In this document: positions 51,832 through 61,700 of the stretch, piece by piece
How positions within the stretch are numbered: the first letter of the stretch is position 1
How the letters are laid out: the number at the start of each line of letters is the position of its first letter
NCBI RefSeq assembly: GCF_045762675.1
Contig: NZ_JBJDLK010000007.1
Coordinates: 1 to 64,000 of the forward strand
Direction of reading: 5' to 3'
Source of the DNA: Elizabethkingia meningoseptica_A
GTDB taxonomy: Bacteria; Bacteroidota; Bacteroidia; Flavobacteriales; Weeksellaceae
Length of the DNA: 64,000 nt
The notes under the pieces: model-generated
Seen by the model: the letters and a program-made list of their open reading frames with translations, nothing else
The model's database searches: none
What the model was told of the DNA's origin: nothing
Position numbers and translations under genes: made by a program

Positions 51832-53178
51832 ATGGCAACAATTACTTTTTTATACAGATCTACACGAAAAGAAGGGCCGCTTTCAGTTCGGATAACTTTT
51901 AGATTGAAATCAGCAGAACCAAAACCTGGATTTAAAGATGTATATGCTGTAAAGCGTAAGAATGGACCTGATATTTCGGAAGAAACAATGAATAAGAATA
52001 AAGAAAGATATATTAAAGATGTTATTTTGATTTGTGCTACAAAAATACAAGTGGATGAATATTTTTATAAAAAATTATATCATTCAAAAGCTAAAGATTC
52101 GATTATTCAGAAAAAACAAGAAGAATTAAGGCGTCAAGAAAATGACTTACGAATATATTTAACTGAACACGTTGAAAAGTACCCTCTAGAAGCACTTACT
52201 ACTGAGTGGTTAAAAAAAGTAACTTCCGATTACTATCAACCTAAACATAATAAAAAAGAAATACCTATAACATTACTAGATTTTATTGATTATTATGATG
52301 AAGTAAAAAAGGATGAATTAACCGAATCTTCAATAAAAAAGCATAGGGTTGTGAAGAATAAACTTGAACGTTATGAAAAGGCAAGGGGGAAAATAATTCT
52401 TATTTCGGAGGTTGACGAAAATTTTAAAAGTGATTTTGTAGATTATTGTAAATCGGAAAATTATGCATTAGGTACTATTAAAAGGGATCTTGTCTTTATA
52501 AAGACATTTTGCAATTATGCATTTGAAAAAGGTTTGGAAGTTAGTAGAGAATTAAATAAGGTAAAAATTAAGGTTAAAACTGAAATAAAACATCCTTATC
52601 TCACTTTTGCTGAGTTGGATCAAATTGAAAGGAAAGAATTTAATGATAGTATGGATAATGTAAGAGATTGGTTGCTTGTATCATGCTATACAGCTCAGCG
52701 TGTGTCGGATTTTATGAATTTTAGATCCGAGATGATAAGAGAAGAAAATGGCAAATATTTACTTGAATTTAAACAAAAAAAAACAGGTAAGTTAATGACT
52801 ATACCTGTACATCCTAAAGTATTACAAATTCTAAAAAAAAGAAATGGAGAGTTTCCTCGCCCGCTTTCTGATCAAAAATATAATGATATACTAAAGTTGG
52901 TTTGTAAAGAAGCTGGAATTATTGAAAAAATAAATGGTAGTAAAAAAGTGGAAATAGAACCAAATAGTGGTATTTATAGAAAAGAAGAGGGAATATATGA
53001 AAAATGGGAATTAATGAGTTCTCATGTTGGTAGAAGATCATTTGCATCTAATCATTATGGGCGTATACCAACAAGTTATTTAATATACATTACTGGACAT
53101 TCATCAGAAAAAATATTTCTCACTTACATAGGTAAAAGTGAGAAAGACTTAGCGATAGACATTGCAAATTATTTTTAA
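51832..53178 (+). CDS. Tyrosine recombinase (integrase)
   Basis: 448 residues. The N-terminal arm-type and SAM-like DNA-binding parts (about 1-250) are typical of Bacteroidota element integrases. The catalytic domain shows Arg290 (TAQRVSD), the HxxR box His398-Arg401 (SSHVGRRSF), His423 (ITGHSSEK) and the nucleophile Tyr432 (FLTYIGK). All catalytic residues seem intact. It should mediate insertion at the adjacent tRNA/tmRNA-type site and excision with a directionality factor. It leads a rightward group of small element genes. Confidence 0.95.
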   Translation: MATITFLYRSTRKEGPLSVRITFRLKSAEPKPGFKDVYAVKRKNGPDISEETMNKNKERYIKDVILICATKIQVDEYFYKKLYHSKAKDSIIQKKQEELRRQENDLRIYLTEHVEKYPLEALTTEWLKKVTSDYYQPKHNKKEIPITLLDFIDYYDEVKKDELTESSIKKHRVVKNKLERYEKARGKIILISEVDENFKSDFVDYCKSENYALGTIKRDLVFIKTFCNYAFEKGLEVSRELNKVKIKVKTEIKHPYLTFAELDQIERKEFNDSMDNVRDWLLVSCYTAQRVSDFMNFRSEMIREENGKYLLEFKQKKTGKLMTIPVHPKVLQILKKRNGEFPRPLSDQKYNDILKLVCKEAGIIEKINGSKKVEIEPNSGIYRKEEGIYEKWELMSSHVGRRSFASNHYGRIPTSYLIYITGHSSEKIFLTYIGKSEKDLAIDIANYF

Positions 53179-53190
53179 CATTATATCATT

Positions 53191-53520
53191 ATGGAAACAA
53201 TTACTTTAGAAAAGCCTAATCAGAAAGTTGAAGAACAGAATAGCCTTATTGAGACAAAATCACTACCGGGTTACGATCCAGCAATGGAGATAGATATATT
53301 GACAGATATTGCTAGAAGTATTAATGCAAATATTTATGAAATTGTACAGGAGGATAATTTAAACTTAAGTAGAGAAGATTTAATGAAAAGGATTGAAGAA
53401 AATGCAGATAAACTGGAATATATACTAAGATCTATTTATGATAAAAATATTATGTTTCACGAATTAAGTGGAGAATTATGGGATTTGAAAAGAGAAATTA
53501 AAAAGAAAGTGCCATATTAG
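53191..53520 (+). CDS. Hypothetical element protein
   Basis: 109 residues, acidic, helical, no signal or membrane segment. It starts 12 nt after the integrase stop and is followed 10 nt later by the DUF3853 gene, so probably same transcript. No family recognised. Confidence 0.65.
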   Translation: METITLEKPNQKVEEQNSLIETKSLPGYDPAMEIDILTDIARSINANIYEIVQEDNLNLSREDLMKRIEENADKLEYILRSIYDKNIMFHELSGELWDLKREIKKKVPY

Positions 53521-53530
53521 TCTTATTAGT

Positions 53531-53845
53531 ATGAATAAGAACAACATTTTACAAAAGCCATTGGGAGAAGTAACTCTAAGCGAATTGTTATTTCTGTTTC
53601 ATGGAAGTCAAAATAATGAACCCTTGTCAATTCCGAATTTTGAGGAAAAGCCTTCGGAAAGTATGGATAAATTCGAGTATGGGATCGATGGGCTTGCTCG
53701 AATCTTAGGTTGTGGCAAGACTAAAGCTCAGGAGATAAAGAATAGTGGGATATTAGATCAAGCAGTTATTCATGCCGGCCGCAAAATTAAGGTCCATAAG
53801 GAAAAAGCTCTGGAATTGTATCAAAAAAGTCAACATAAAATTTAG
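53531..53845 (+). CDS. DUF3853 family DNA-binding protein (excisionase-like)
   Basis: 104 residues. The C-terminal half has the DUF3853 pattern: YGIDGLARILGCGKTKAQEIKNSG, then a basic segment (GRKIKVHKEKALELYQ). This is a MerR/excisionase-type winged helix found beside integrases in Bacteroidota mobile elements. It probably acts as a recombination directionality factor or local regulator. Four nt separate it from the next gene. Confidence 0.8.
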   Translation: MNKNNILQKPLGEVTLSELLFLFHGSQNNEPLSIPNFEEKPSESMDKFEYGIDGLARILGCGKTKAQEIKNSGILDQAVIHAGRKIKVHKEKALELYQKSQHKI

Positions 53846-53848
53846 AAC

Positions 53849-54604
53849 ATGACACTACCTGTTTATTATAATTTTGAGGAGTTTAAAAATAATTTCGAAG
53901 CTGCCTTTAATGATTATGAAAGTAGTTATTTGATTTTTTTGCGCGAATACTCAGCCATCTATTCTATTGCTATAAGTGAATTTGAGGACCTAATTACTGT
54001 AATAAGAGAGAATAAGCCTGACATTTTATATAATTTTGAAAAGGGACAATATCAAGAATTTAAATATAAAGTGGCTAATCATTATCTTCAGACTATGTAC
54101 AAATTCATGTTGAATCCTCTGTTATTTGGTTCAATTAAAGAACAACAAAAAGAAAACGCAGAGTATGAAGCAAATCGCTATTTTATAGAAGCAGCTAAAA
54201 TAGAGGAGTTTTTAGAACATGAAATTGATCGAGAAAGAATAAATATCAGAATTCGGTCGGAGCAACAAAAAAACGGTATAGACACTTTAAGGGAAATTAC
54301 CTCATTGATTGAAGAAAAGGAAATTAATAAAATAAGGCTTTTGCATAAAACTGGAATTATCGAGTTTTTATTGAATAAATACGGGACAAATACCAATCCA
54401 AGGAAAATTGCGGAATTTTTCGAGCTTATATCTGGAGGTAAAATGATCGCTAAAAATAACAATTCATTGTTTTATACTATGGATGAGAATGGTGATTTCC
54501 CAGTTAAATATCCTTTGAAAAATATGGCGCCTATACCAAAGAAAATTTTAAATGATCATTTAACGAGCTTTGGATTTATCGAAAATGAAGATACTCAAAA
54601 TTGA
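53849..54604 (+). CDS. Hypothetical element protein (helical)
   Basis: 251 residues, largely helical, no signal peptide. The C-terminal third (LLHKTGIIEFLLNKYGTNTN, then KIAEFFELISGGKM) has the general pattern of C-terminal domains seen in RteC-like Bacteroidota element proteins, but this is only faint. It closes the first element operon; a terminator follows at 54640-54671. Function not assigned. Confidence 0.6.
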   Translation: MTLPVYYNFEEFKNNFEAAFNDYESSYLIFLREYSAIYSIAISEFEDLITVIRENKPDILYNFEKGQYQEFKYKVANHYLQTMYKFMLNPLLFGSIKEQQKENAEYEANRYFIEAAKIEEFLEHEIDRERINIRIRSEQQKNGIDTLREITSLIEEKEINKIRLLHKTGIIEFLLNKYGTNTNPRKIAEFFELISGGKMIAKNNNSLFYTMDENGDFPVKYPLKNMAPIPKKILNDHLTSFGFIENEDTQN

Positions 54605-54639
54605 GTATCACCTAAGTATATAGAGTTTACATATTTGAA

Positions 54640-54671
54640 AGAGATTGTCTTGAATGGCAATCTCTTTTTTT
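54640..54671 (+). terminator. Terminator of the first element operon
   Basis: Stem AGAGATTG / CAATCTCT with a 9-nt loop and eight T. It lies 36 nt past the previous stop. Confidence 0.88.
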
Positions 54672-54672
54672 G

Positions 54673-54707
54673 TGCGGAGAAAAAGAAAAATCCGCAGTTT
54701 TTCCGCA
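54673..54707. repeat. TCCGCA repeats before the excisionase-type gene
   Basis: TGCGGA (54673-54678), TCCGCA (54691-54696) and TTCCGCA (54701-54707). One inverted and two direct copies sit within 35 nt, 41 nt before the start of the HTH gene. They may be binding sites. Confidence 0.4.
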
Positions 54708-54747
54708 TTGCATTTAGATGAATCTTTGCTTTGTTAATATATACACT

Positions 54748-55017
54748 ATGAGTGAAGCAACATTTGTAATGGTACCCAAAAATGAGTTCAATGAATTACT
54801 TGGGCTTGTAAGAGAGGTGAGAGAGCTGGTTATAAGAGATAATAATTTAGGCTCACAAAAAGATCCCGAAACTTTAACAAAAAAAGAAGTATTGAAGATG
54901 CTAAGTATTGATGCTTCTACATACTGGAGGTGGGTAAAATACGGCAAGCTAAAGGAGATTGCTATCGGAGGCAAGCGCTACTGTAAAAGAAGTGAAATAG
55001 AAGATTTACTAAAATAA
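54748..55017 (+). CDS. Helix-turn-helix protein, excisionase family
   Basis: 89 residues from the ATG at 54748; an upstream ATG (54718) adds 10 residues that match no family. The N-terminal helix is followed by a MerR/excisionase HTH: LTKKEVLKMLSIDASTYWRW, then VKYGKLKEIAIGGKRYCKRSEIEDLL. This is the domain annotated as helix-turn-helix in Bacteroidota integrative elements. Probably an excision factor or repressor. It is monocistronic between two terminators. Confidence 0.85.
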   Translation: MSEATFVMVPKNEFNELLGLVREVRELVIRDNNLGSQKDPETLTKKEVLKMLSIDASTYWRWVKYGKLKEIAIGGKRYCKRSEIEDLLK

Positions 55018-55053
55018 AAAAGCCAATCCAAGTGAAGGGAGGAGCGGCTTTTT
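55017..55053 (+). terminator. Putative terminator
   Basis: Arms AAAAAGCC / GGCTTTTT, 8 bp, with a 21-nt loop, at the end of the HTH gene. Weaker than the others because of the long loop. Confidence 0.45.
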
Positions 55054-55158
55054 GGGTAGAATCTTAGTTTTGGTATTACAAATATACTGTACTGCTTTCC
55101 TGCAGCAAAACAAATCCTCAAATAGTTATCCGACAGCCTCTCAAAGTCTAAAAAAGAT

Positions 55159-56088
55159 ATGAGTAAGTCGAACTATATAATAATTCCAGAGGAAATAGAA
55201 TTATCTCCCAATCTTATGCCTGGGGCGAAATTACTGTACGGTCGTTTACTCTCATTGGCACGAGATAAAGGCTATTGTTGGTCAACAAACAAATATCTTG
55301 GTGGGTTATATGGCACATCTAATAGAACCATTCAAAGTTGGCTTCTGAATCTTAGAGATAATGATTGCATTCAGATAGAGTATATCATGAAAGATGGGAG
55401 CAAAGAAATAGAACTCCGAAAGATTACTCCCATGAAAAAAAAATCATCCCCCCGCGAAGAAAAATTCACGGGGGGTGATGAAGAAAATATCACTAGTTCC
55501 CATGAAGAAAACTTCACATATAATAATATAAATACTAATAATATAAATATTAAAAGAAATAACATACTCTTTTTAGACACAAATTTTGATACTTATAGTG
55601 AGTGTTTTATTGGTGATAAGGGAATATTGCATATTGCGTTTAAGCTGTGGGATACATTTGTTCTAATTTCTCCCCACTCTATTACTCATAAAAAAGCAAC
55701 AGTTAATGAGTATTATCAAATAATACATGATCTGATAATCGTTTGTAAGCAGCCTGTTGAACGAATCCTGCTGGTCAGTTGTTATCTCTCTTATGTGAAA
55801 AAACACCCAAAATTCGAAGGGAATAGATTTTATTTTGGTAAAATTTTAGGACCCGCGGAACTACTCCAAGTAGATGCAAACGGTATATATAAGCTAGACA
55901 AAGTAATTGGAGTTATAAATGAATCAATAAAAGCAGACTCTATATTTAGTAGGGCATGCAAAACGATGATAAATAATTTTTTCACCACTTATCCTGATCA
56001 TAAAAAAACTAATGGGTTTAATAATGTAATGGAAGTAGAGAAAATGAAAGCAATGCCATCTAACAACATCAATATACCAAGAATATGA
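55159..56088 (+). CDS. Replication-type winged HTH protein
   Basis: 309 residues. The N-terminal domain (about 8-90: LSPNLMPGAKLLYGRLLSLA, then CWSTNKYLGGLYGTSNRTIQSWL) is the HTH_36 winged helix of phage/plasmid replication initiators. A low-complexity Asn/Ile linker (about 110-135) joins it to a C-terminal helical domain. Phage O-protein-like or primosome-loading proteins have this plan. The stop overlaps the next start by 4 nt. Confidence 0.7.
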   Translation: MSKSNYIIIPEEIELSPNLMPGAKLLYGRLLSLARDKGYCWSTNKYLGGLYGTSNRTIQSWLLNLRDNDCIQIEYIMKDGSKEIELRKITPMKKKSSPREEKFTGGDEENITSSHEENFTYNNINTNNINIKRNNILFLDTNFDTYSECFIGDKGILHIAFKLWDTFVLISPHSITHKKATVNEYYQIIHDLIIVCKQPVERILLVSCYLSYVKKHPKFEGNRFYFGKILGPAELLQVDANGIYKLDKVIGVINESIKADSIFSRACKTMINNFFTTYPDHKKTNGFNNVMEVEKMKAMPSNNINIPRI

Positions 56089-56456
56089 AAAAGAAAAATA
56101 GTATAGAATTAAAATATTTACAGAGTGGACAATTAACTGTAAGATGGAGCGATGTAATTGATAAATATAATATTCCTGATTGCCTTATTGGGGCAAACAT
56201 GAATTTTTATCTTATAGTGAATATTATTGATAAGGTTTTTCCGGGACTAAAGTATTTAAAAGATTATGAAGTATGTATAAATCCAGGTGATTACTCAGTA
56301 AAAGACATAAAATTTACTTATAACGCTTTAATATACATAGCATATAAGCTAAATGAACCAAATATTCTTTATGGACAAAACCTCGGAGTAATAAAATTAT
56401 TGGATGATGTTCAAAATAGATTTAATCACTTTCAATCAGAATTTACTAAAAATTAA
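56085..56456 (+). CDS. Hypothetical element protein
   Basis: 123 residues, translationally coupled to the replication-type gene (ATGA overlap). Mixed alpha/beta, no signal or membrane segment, no family recognised. It probably belongs to the element's replication or early region. Confidence 0.6.
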   Translation: MKKKNSIELKYLQSGQLTVRWSDVIDKYNIPDCLIGANMNFYLIVNIIDKVFPGLKYLKDYEVCINPGDYSVKDIKFTYNALIYIAYKLNEPNILYGQNLGVIKLLDDVQNRFNHFQSEFTKN

Positions 56457-56466
56457 AAAGAGAGCT

Positions 56467-56868
56467 ATGGCTAACAGTGAAAATTTAAAAGGAAAAGGAT
56501 TTGCGAATAATCCACAGAACATCAACAGGAAAGGTAGGCCAAGAAAAACTTTTAATTCAATTAATGAATATTTAAGTAAGAAAGGAATGCCAATAGTTTC
56601 AAAATCAGAATTTACAGAGCTATTCTCTAGAATAATGAATGCTACTGAAGATGAAATTAGAGGCCTTGCTAAAGCAAAGACTACACCTTATGCATTAAGA
56701 ATAATACTCACAGAATTAGGAACTAAAAATAGAGCCCAAATGATAAGGGATATAAGAGATTTTATATTTGGTCAGGCGAAACAGGAAATTAATCACACTG
56801 TAAAGGCCCGCGTTTTAACCCCGGAAGAGTTGAAAGAGCATCTTAAAGGTCTTGAAGATAATTACTAA
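56467..56868 (+). CDS. Small DNA-packaging-type protein (DUF5681-like, possible small terminase)
   Basis: 133 residues from the ATG at 56467; the longer frame from 56404 overlaps the previous gene. It starts MANSENLKGKGFANNPQNIN-RKGRPRK, the pattern of prophage proteins placed before terminases (DUF5681-like). Basic N-terminus, helical middle (LFSRIMNATEDEIRGLAKAKT). No large terminase follows in the window, which leaves the packaging role uncertain. Confidence 0.5.
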   Translation: MANSENLKGKGFANNPQNINRKGRPRKTFNSINEYLSKKGMPIVSKSEFTELFSRIMNATEDEIRGLAKAKTTPYALRIILTELGTKNRAQMIRDIRDFIFGQAKQEINHTVKARVLTPEELKEHLKGLEDNY

Positions 56869-56926
56869 TAACAACGAGAAAACAACGAGAAAATAGTAAT
56901 TAATTATAATTAAAAATTTATTAAAA

Positions 56927-57463
56927 ATGGAAACAACTATTGAGCCAACATTAGCAACAATCAACAAAACAACAGAAGATGTTTTATTGGATATTGTTAT
57001 TCGCAAAATCAAAATACAGAAAGATTTCTGTATTGATGAAATGAAGGATCAGCCAAAAGATTCTTTAATTTATAGGGAGATGAAAGAAGCGGCTACCCTA
57101 TTAACTGATGACCTTTTCATCGCCGAGAAAGACCGCAAGGCATTTTTAGAACTTTTAATTGACCGTGAGAAGCGTGAAGTAGAAGGATTAGAGGTAAAAG
57201 AGATAACCTTTGAAAGAAGCCTTCTTTATAATTCTGCAGAAGATGCAGAAAATAACATAGGCGGAAGAGTAGTGTACTTTGAAAGCGAAGATGGATACCA
57301 TACCGATATTGATGGAATGTATAGCGAAATTCCTCATTTACTTAATGACGGTTACATCGTAAGAATTAAGGGGGAGGATGCTGTTATCCGAAATCAGTCC
57401 GAATTTGAGAAAATATTTAAGTCAGTATTTCCAATCGATCAAAAACCTGTATTTGAGTTCTAA
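56927..57463 (+). CDS. Hypothetical element protein
   Basis: 178 residues. The N-terminal half is helical, the C-terminal half more beta-rich (GGRVVYFESEDGYHTDIDG, then GYIVRIKGEDAVI). No signal peptide. Genomic position suggests a phage structural or early protein. No family recognised. Confidence 0.6.
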   Translation: METTIEPTLATINKTTEDVLLDIVIRKIKIQKDFCIDEMKDQPKDSLIYREMKEAATLLTDDLFIAEKDRKAFLELLIDREKREVEGLEVKEITFERSLLYNSAEDAENNIGGRVVYFESEDGYHTDIDGMYSEIPHLLNDGYIVRIKGEDAVIRNQSEFEKIFKSVFPIDQKPVFEF

Positions 57464-57500
57464 TCCGTATAACTCTACTTGAAAATTATTAAAATACTGA

Positions 57501-57555
57501 TAACCAAATACATGTTTAATTAATGTAATAATGTTGTTTGGTAGCAGTTTGGTAA
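57501..57555. promoter_or_regulatory. Second ACCAAA/TTTGGT site cluster in the element
   Basis: TAACCAAATA at 57501-57510, TTGTTTGGTA at 57534-57543 and GTTTGGTA again at 57547-57554, in the gap before the DnaA-like gene. The half-sites match the inverted repeat before the integrase gene (51793-51824). Confidence 0.45.
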
Positions 57556-57572
57556 TCTAAAAAAAAAGTAAA

Positions 57573-58163
57573 ATGAAGCTCTCCAACTATGAAATATTAA
57601 TAAATGTACTAAAATGTACTGGTGTTTCGAAGGATCAGTTTTTTAGTAAATCAAGAGATCAAAAATTTGTATTTGCGAGAGCTTTATTTACAAGCTTGGC
57701 AACGGAAAATAGATCCAGCTATAGGGAGATTGCCGCAATAACATTGCAACATCATTCGACACCAGGTTATTATTTGGAGACATTTAACTCTCTTGTGCAG
57801 TATTATCCTGAGTATAAAGAATTAAAAAACAAAACTGAAAATCTAATATTAACTATAAAAACACAAAGAAAAATGAGCAAACAAATTGAAGTCGAAGGAA
57901 AAATTTACTATTCCGAAGAGACATTAAGAGAAAGCATTGAAAATGCGGTAAAAACTACATTGGACGTGAAATTGGATGATCTAATTAAAAATGAGGATAC
58001 TGAAGAGAAAGCTAAGCCAAAAGATGATGGCATAAGTGATGGGGTTAGAGCCTACATTTTGGAACAAGGAGAAAACAATCCACTTGCAGGTAAAAGCTTG
58101 AACGGCTATGGAATAGCAAAGAGGCTGGAAGCAAAAGGACCATTAGGAGGTAAAACACTGTAA
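57573..58163 (+). CDS. DnaA-domain-IV-like DNA-binding protein
   Basis: 196 residues. Residues about 10-85 match the order of the DnaA C-terminal DNA-binding domain: VSKDQFFSKSRDQKFVFARALF (the 'RxxxxxxAR' helix), SSYREIAAITLQHHST (the DHTTV-like turn), then a helix. There is no AAA+ domain. The C-terminal half holds a short acidic helix and a Gly-rich end. A free-standing DnaA domain IV could bind DnaA boxes of host or element, or act as a regulator. Its own promoter region carries the shared ACCAAA sites. Confidence 0.65.
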   Translation: MKLSNYEILINVLKCTGVSKDQFFSKSRDQKFVFARALFTSLATENRSSYREIAAITLQHHSTPGYYLETFNSLVQYYPEYKELKNKTENLILTIKTQRKMSKQIEVEGKIYYSEETLRESIENAVKTTLDVKLDDLIKNEDTEEKAKPKDDGISDGVRAYILEQGENNPLAGKSLNGYGIAKRLEAKGPLGGKTL

Positions 58164-58181
58164 AAAAACTATTAGAAGACA

Positions 58182-58706
58182 ATGTTGAGAAATAAGATTT
58201 TACTTATAGCCAGTCATCTCAATCACTACGAATTATCTATGGATATTTTATTACGTCATAAATACATGGCTAATGGTGAATTAATGATCTTCGAAAGATT
58301 GAAGTTTAGAAACCTTATTAAGTCCAAACTATTTGGAGAATCAATCTTACCCGATGAAGCTTTTATATTTTCAGATGATGATATGTCGGATTTAATAATT
58401 CATGATCATAATAATCTTGATTGGATTGAGGTGTATTTTCAAAATTATTTTCAATATCCGGCATCCAATTTTGAGAAGTTTAATAGTGCATTAAAGACGC
58501 TGGATAATATGGGAAATTTTCAAAGTCTTATGCTTCTTCGGGAAGTTTTCGAGATGTATTTCCAAAATAAAAGCAATATCAGGAATACCATAAGATACGT
58601 AAATAATAATCCTAAAGTAAAAAGATACTTGGAGAATAACTTACCCTTGTATAGGGTCCGACAATTAATTCATATTCTCAATGAGATAATTGAAAAGATA
58701 CAATAA
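58182..58706 (+). CDS. Hypothetical protein upstream of the tape measure gene
   Basis: 174 residues, alpha-helical and mildly acidic. No family recognised. It lies in the place usually held by a tail-assembly chaperone, 31 nt upstream of the tape-measure-like gene; no slippery frameshift site is seen. The role is inferred from position only. Confidence 0.6.
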   Translation: MLRNKILLIASHLNHYELSMDILLRHKYMANGELMIFERLKFRNLIKSKLFGESILPDEAFIFSDDDMSDLIIHDHNNLDWIEVYFQNYFQYPASNFEKFNSALKTLDNMGNFQSLMLLREVFEMYFQNKSNIRNTIRYVNNNPKVKRYLENNLPLYRVRQLIHILNEIIEKIQ

Positions 58707-58737
58707 AACTAACTAATTATAAAAAACACAAATAACC

Positions 58738-61700
58738 ATGGGAAATATAGGAGAAGGAAGCATTGGATATACTATTTACGCAGAAGCGAGTGGTTTTTTT
58801 AATGCTATTAAAGACAGTGAAGGAAAGATAATGGGCTTTACCGAAATAATGGCAAAAGCTGGAGAAGACTTTGATAAGCTTTTCAAAGGAGATATTGTTG
58901 ATAACTTAAAAAAAGCGGGACTTTCTGTAAAAGACCTTGGTTCAGATTTCAAAGATGCCATGGCGGGGGCCAGAGAATATGCAAATGTGATGTCTGAAAA
59001 ACTTGAAGAATTTCGTGCGCAAAATCAGAAAGTTAAAGATGAAGTTAATAGCTGGACAGACGTAAAAGCATCTATAAAATTAGAGCTACTTGGAGACGCC
59101 TCAAAAAAAGATGTTGAGTTTGATGAAATAGCAAAAAAAATACAAGGCTTTAGAGACGCATTAAATACCTTGGAAGGAGAAGGCGTCAATCTCAATAAGT
59201 ATTTGAAAGAGACTGTTGAGCAAATGCAAGCTATGAAGGCTACCGGTCAGGATAATACAGCTGAATATATTGAATTAGCCAAAAAAGCAAGTGAATATTC
59301 AGAAGCTCTGAAAGAGGTTAAAAAAGATGTAGAAGCCATGGGGGCTTCAGCAGGATTAAATGTAATGATAAATACATTGGGGCTTGCATCTGGAGCACTT
59401 TCTACAGTCACAGGAATTACTTCACTTTTCAACGATGAAAGCAAGGAACTGCAGGAGTTAATGGTAAAAGTTCAGGGAACAATGGCTGTTACTATTGGAA
59501 TTCAGCAGATCCAAAACTCATTGTTGAAAGAAAGTGCCTTAATGGAATCTATTTATGCTCTTCAAATTAGAGCAAGAGCAGCGGCAATTGCAATGTCTAA
59601 TAGGCAGACTATTGCGGCAGCCATAGCACAAAGGATATTCAATGCCGTTGCAAATGCAAATCCATATGTTCTTCTCGCAACGGCATTATTAACAGTTGTA
59701 GGAGCATTGGTTATTTTCTCACAGAAAACGAATCAAGCGGCTGTGGATAACAAGAAATTAATGGAATCAATAGCTAGTTCTATTGCAAAGCCATTAATGG
59801 CATATAAAAGGCTTCAAGCTCAGTGGAACCAGTTAGCCGGAGATCTTAAAGCAAAAGAACAATTCATTATTGATAACAGGGATGCATTTGAGGACCTTGG
59901 AGTAAAAGTAAGAAGTGTTAGTGATGCTGAAAATTTATTTGTAGAAAATACAGCTGCATTTGTTGAATCAATGCAACTACGTGCTCGTGCAGCAGCTGAA
60001 ATGGAACTTGCTCAAGAAAAGTGGAAAGAATATGTTGAAAATGAAGATAAAGTTCTTGCTAACAATAAAAGATATAATGAAGCTGCTTTTGGAGGTATAG
60101 GTAGATGGTTGGAGAAGAAGGTTCTTTCTCCTATAGGTGCAGGAGACAAAACGGTTGATGATATGAATGCTCTTTTTAAAAGTCAGAATGACTTAATTAA
60201 TAAGAGTATTAAACATGAGCAGGAAGCAGATGCAAAACTTTCAAAAGGTAAAATTAAAAAAAACACAGAGAAAACTGGGTGGAAGCAGGTTATTCAAAAA
60301 CAAATTGATGAACTTCAAATTGCGATAGATGAAGCTCCAACTAAACAAATAGCTGCTAAGTATCGAAAAAAACAAGAAGCGCTTCAAAAAGAACTTGATA
60401 GTATCAATACGCCAAAACAGAAAAAGCCAAGAGAGAACAACAGCCAAATTGCAGAAATATTTCCCAAGGATTCCATTATGGACCTGGAAAGACGAATTAA
60501 TTTATTTGATGAAGCTATAAAAAAAGTCCAAAATGGAAAAGTAAAGCTGCAAAAACTTGATCAGTTTGGACAATCAAAGGATAAAAAAGGAAATCCATAT
60601 TTTACTGGAGAAGTAGTTTCTGAAGATGAAGCTATAAAGCGTCGTGACGAACTTATTGAAAAAAAGAATGCTAAAGAAAGAGAAATTGAGTATAAAAATA
60701 TTAACGACAGAATTTCTTTAAATACCAAGCTTTGGGAACAATATTATGATGCTGTAAATAAAATAGGTATTGACAAGGCTAAAGAGCTTTATAAAGGTCT
60801 TCTTGATCAAGATAAAAACTATTATGAATATCTGAAAAAAACTCAAGATGATCTCCTGAAAATACCCGTTGAAAAACTTTCTCCGGAACAGAAAGAAGCT
60901 CTTCAAACTGTTTCTCAAGCAATGGATACAATGACTGGTAAAATTCAGCCAGTTGAAAAATTCAATAATGAACTAGAGCAAACCTTATCAACATTCACCA
61001 CCACAGCTGATAAAATACAGTACCTGCAAAAAATAGTTGATGAAAACAATAACTCAGAAGGTTACAGCAATGGAAAGTACTCTTCTGCTCTCGCACGTTT
61101 AAACGATGAAAAAAAGAATTTAACCACAGCTTATAACGAGATGTATGCACAATTTAAGCTGGATTATCAAAATTTTGAGGTTCAAAAAACTCAAATTGCT
61201 GAAAGATGGGCTAGGATCAGAAGTACAATTGAAAGCAGATTTAACAATGGAGAAATAGATAATGCTGAAAAGCTTAGGCAATTGAATAATGCAGGGCAAG
61301 CTGAAGCAGATGAGTATACTAGAGTCTTTATAGATAAAATACAAAATAATCCTAAATACAGAGCTGCATTCGCGAATCTTGAAGGGCAAACCAAAGCTTC
61401 TCTGAATAAAATTAAAGTAGAGTTTAAAAAGTTCAAGGAAGATGAGAAAAATGCTGGGAAGTTGAGTGCAGAAGGCATGTTGTTTTTGGAGGAATCCATA
61501 AATAAACTAGAGCAAACGGCTAGTAATAGAGATCCATTAGAACAGTTTATAATTGCTATAAGAAAAATAGGAGATCAAGGAGGGAATTCTAAAAAGAAAT
61601 TAGATGCCTTTGGCGAAGCAGGTGCTGCAATAAGTGCATTTTCTAATTTATTTAAATCAACTATCAATGATATAAAAGGAGCTGCAGAAGATCTTGGATT

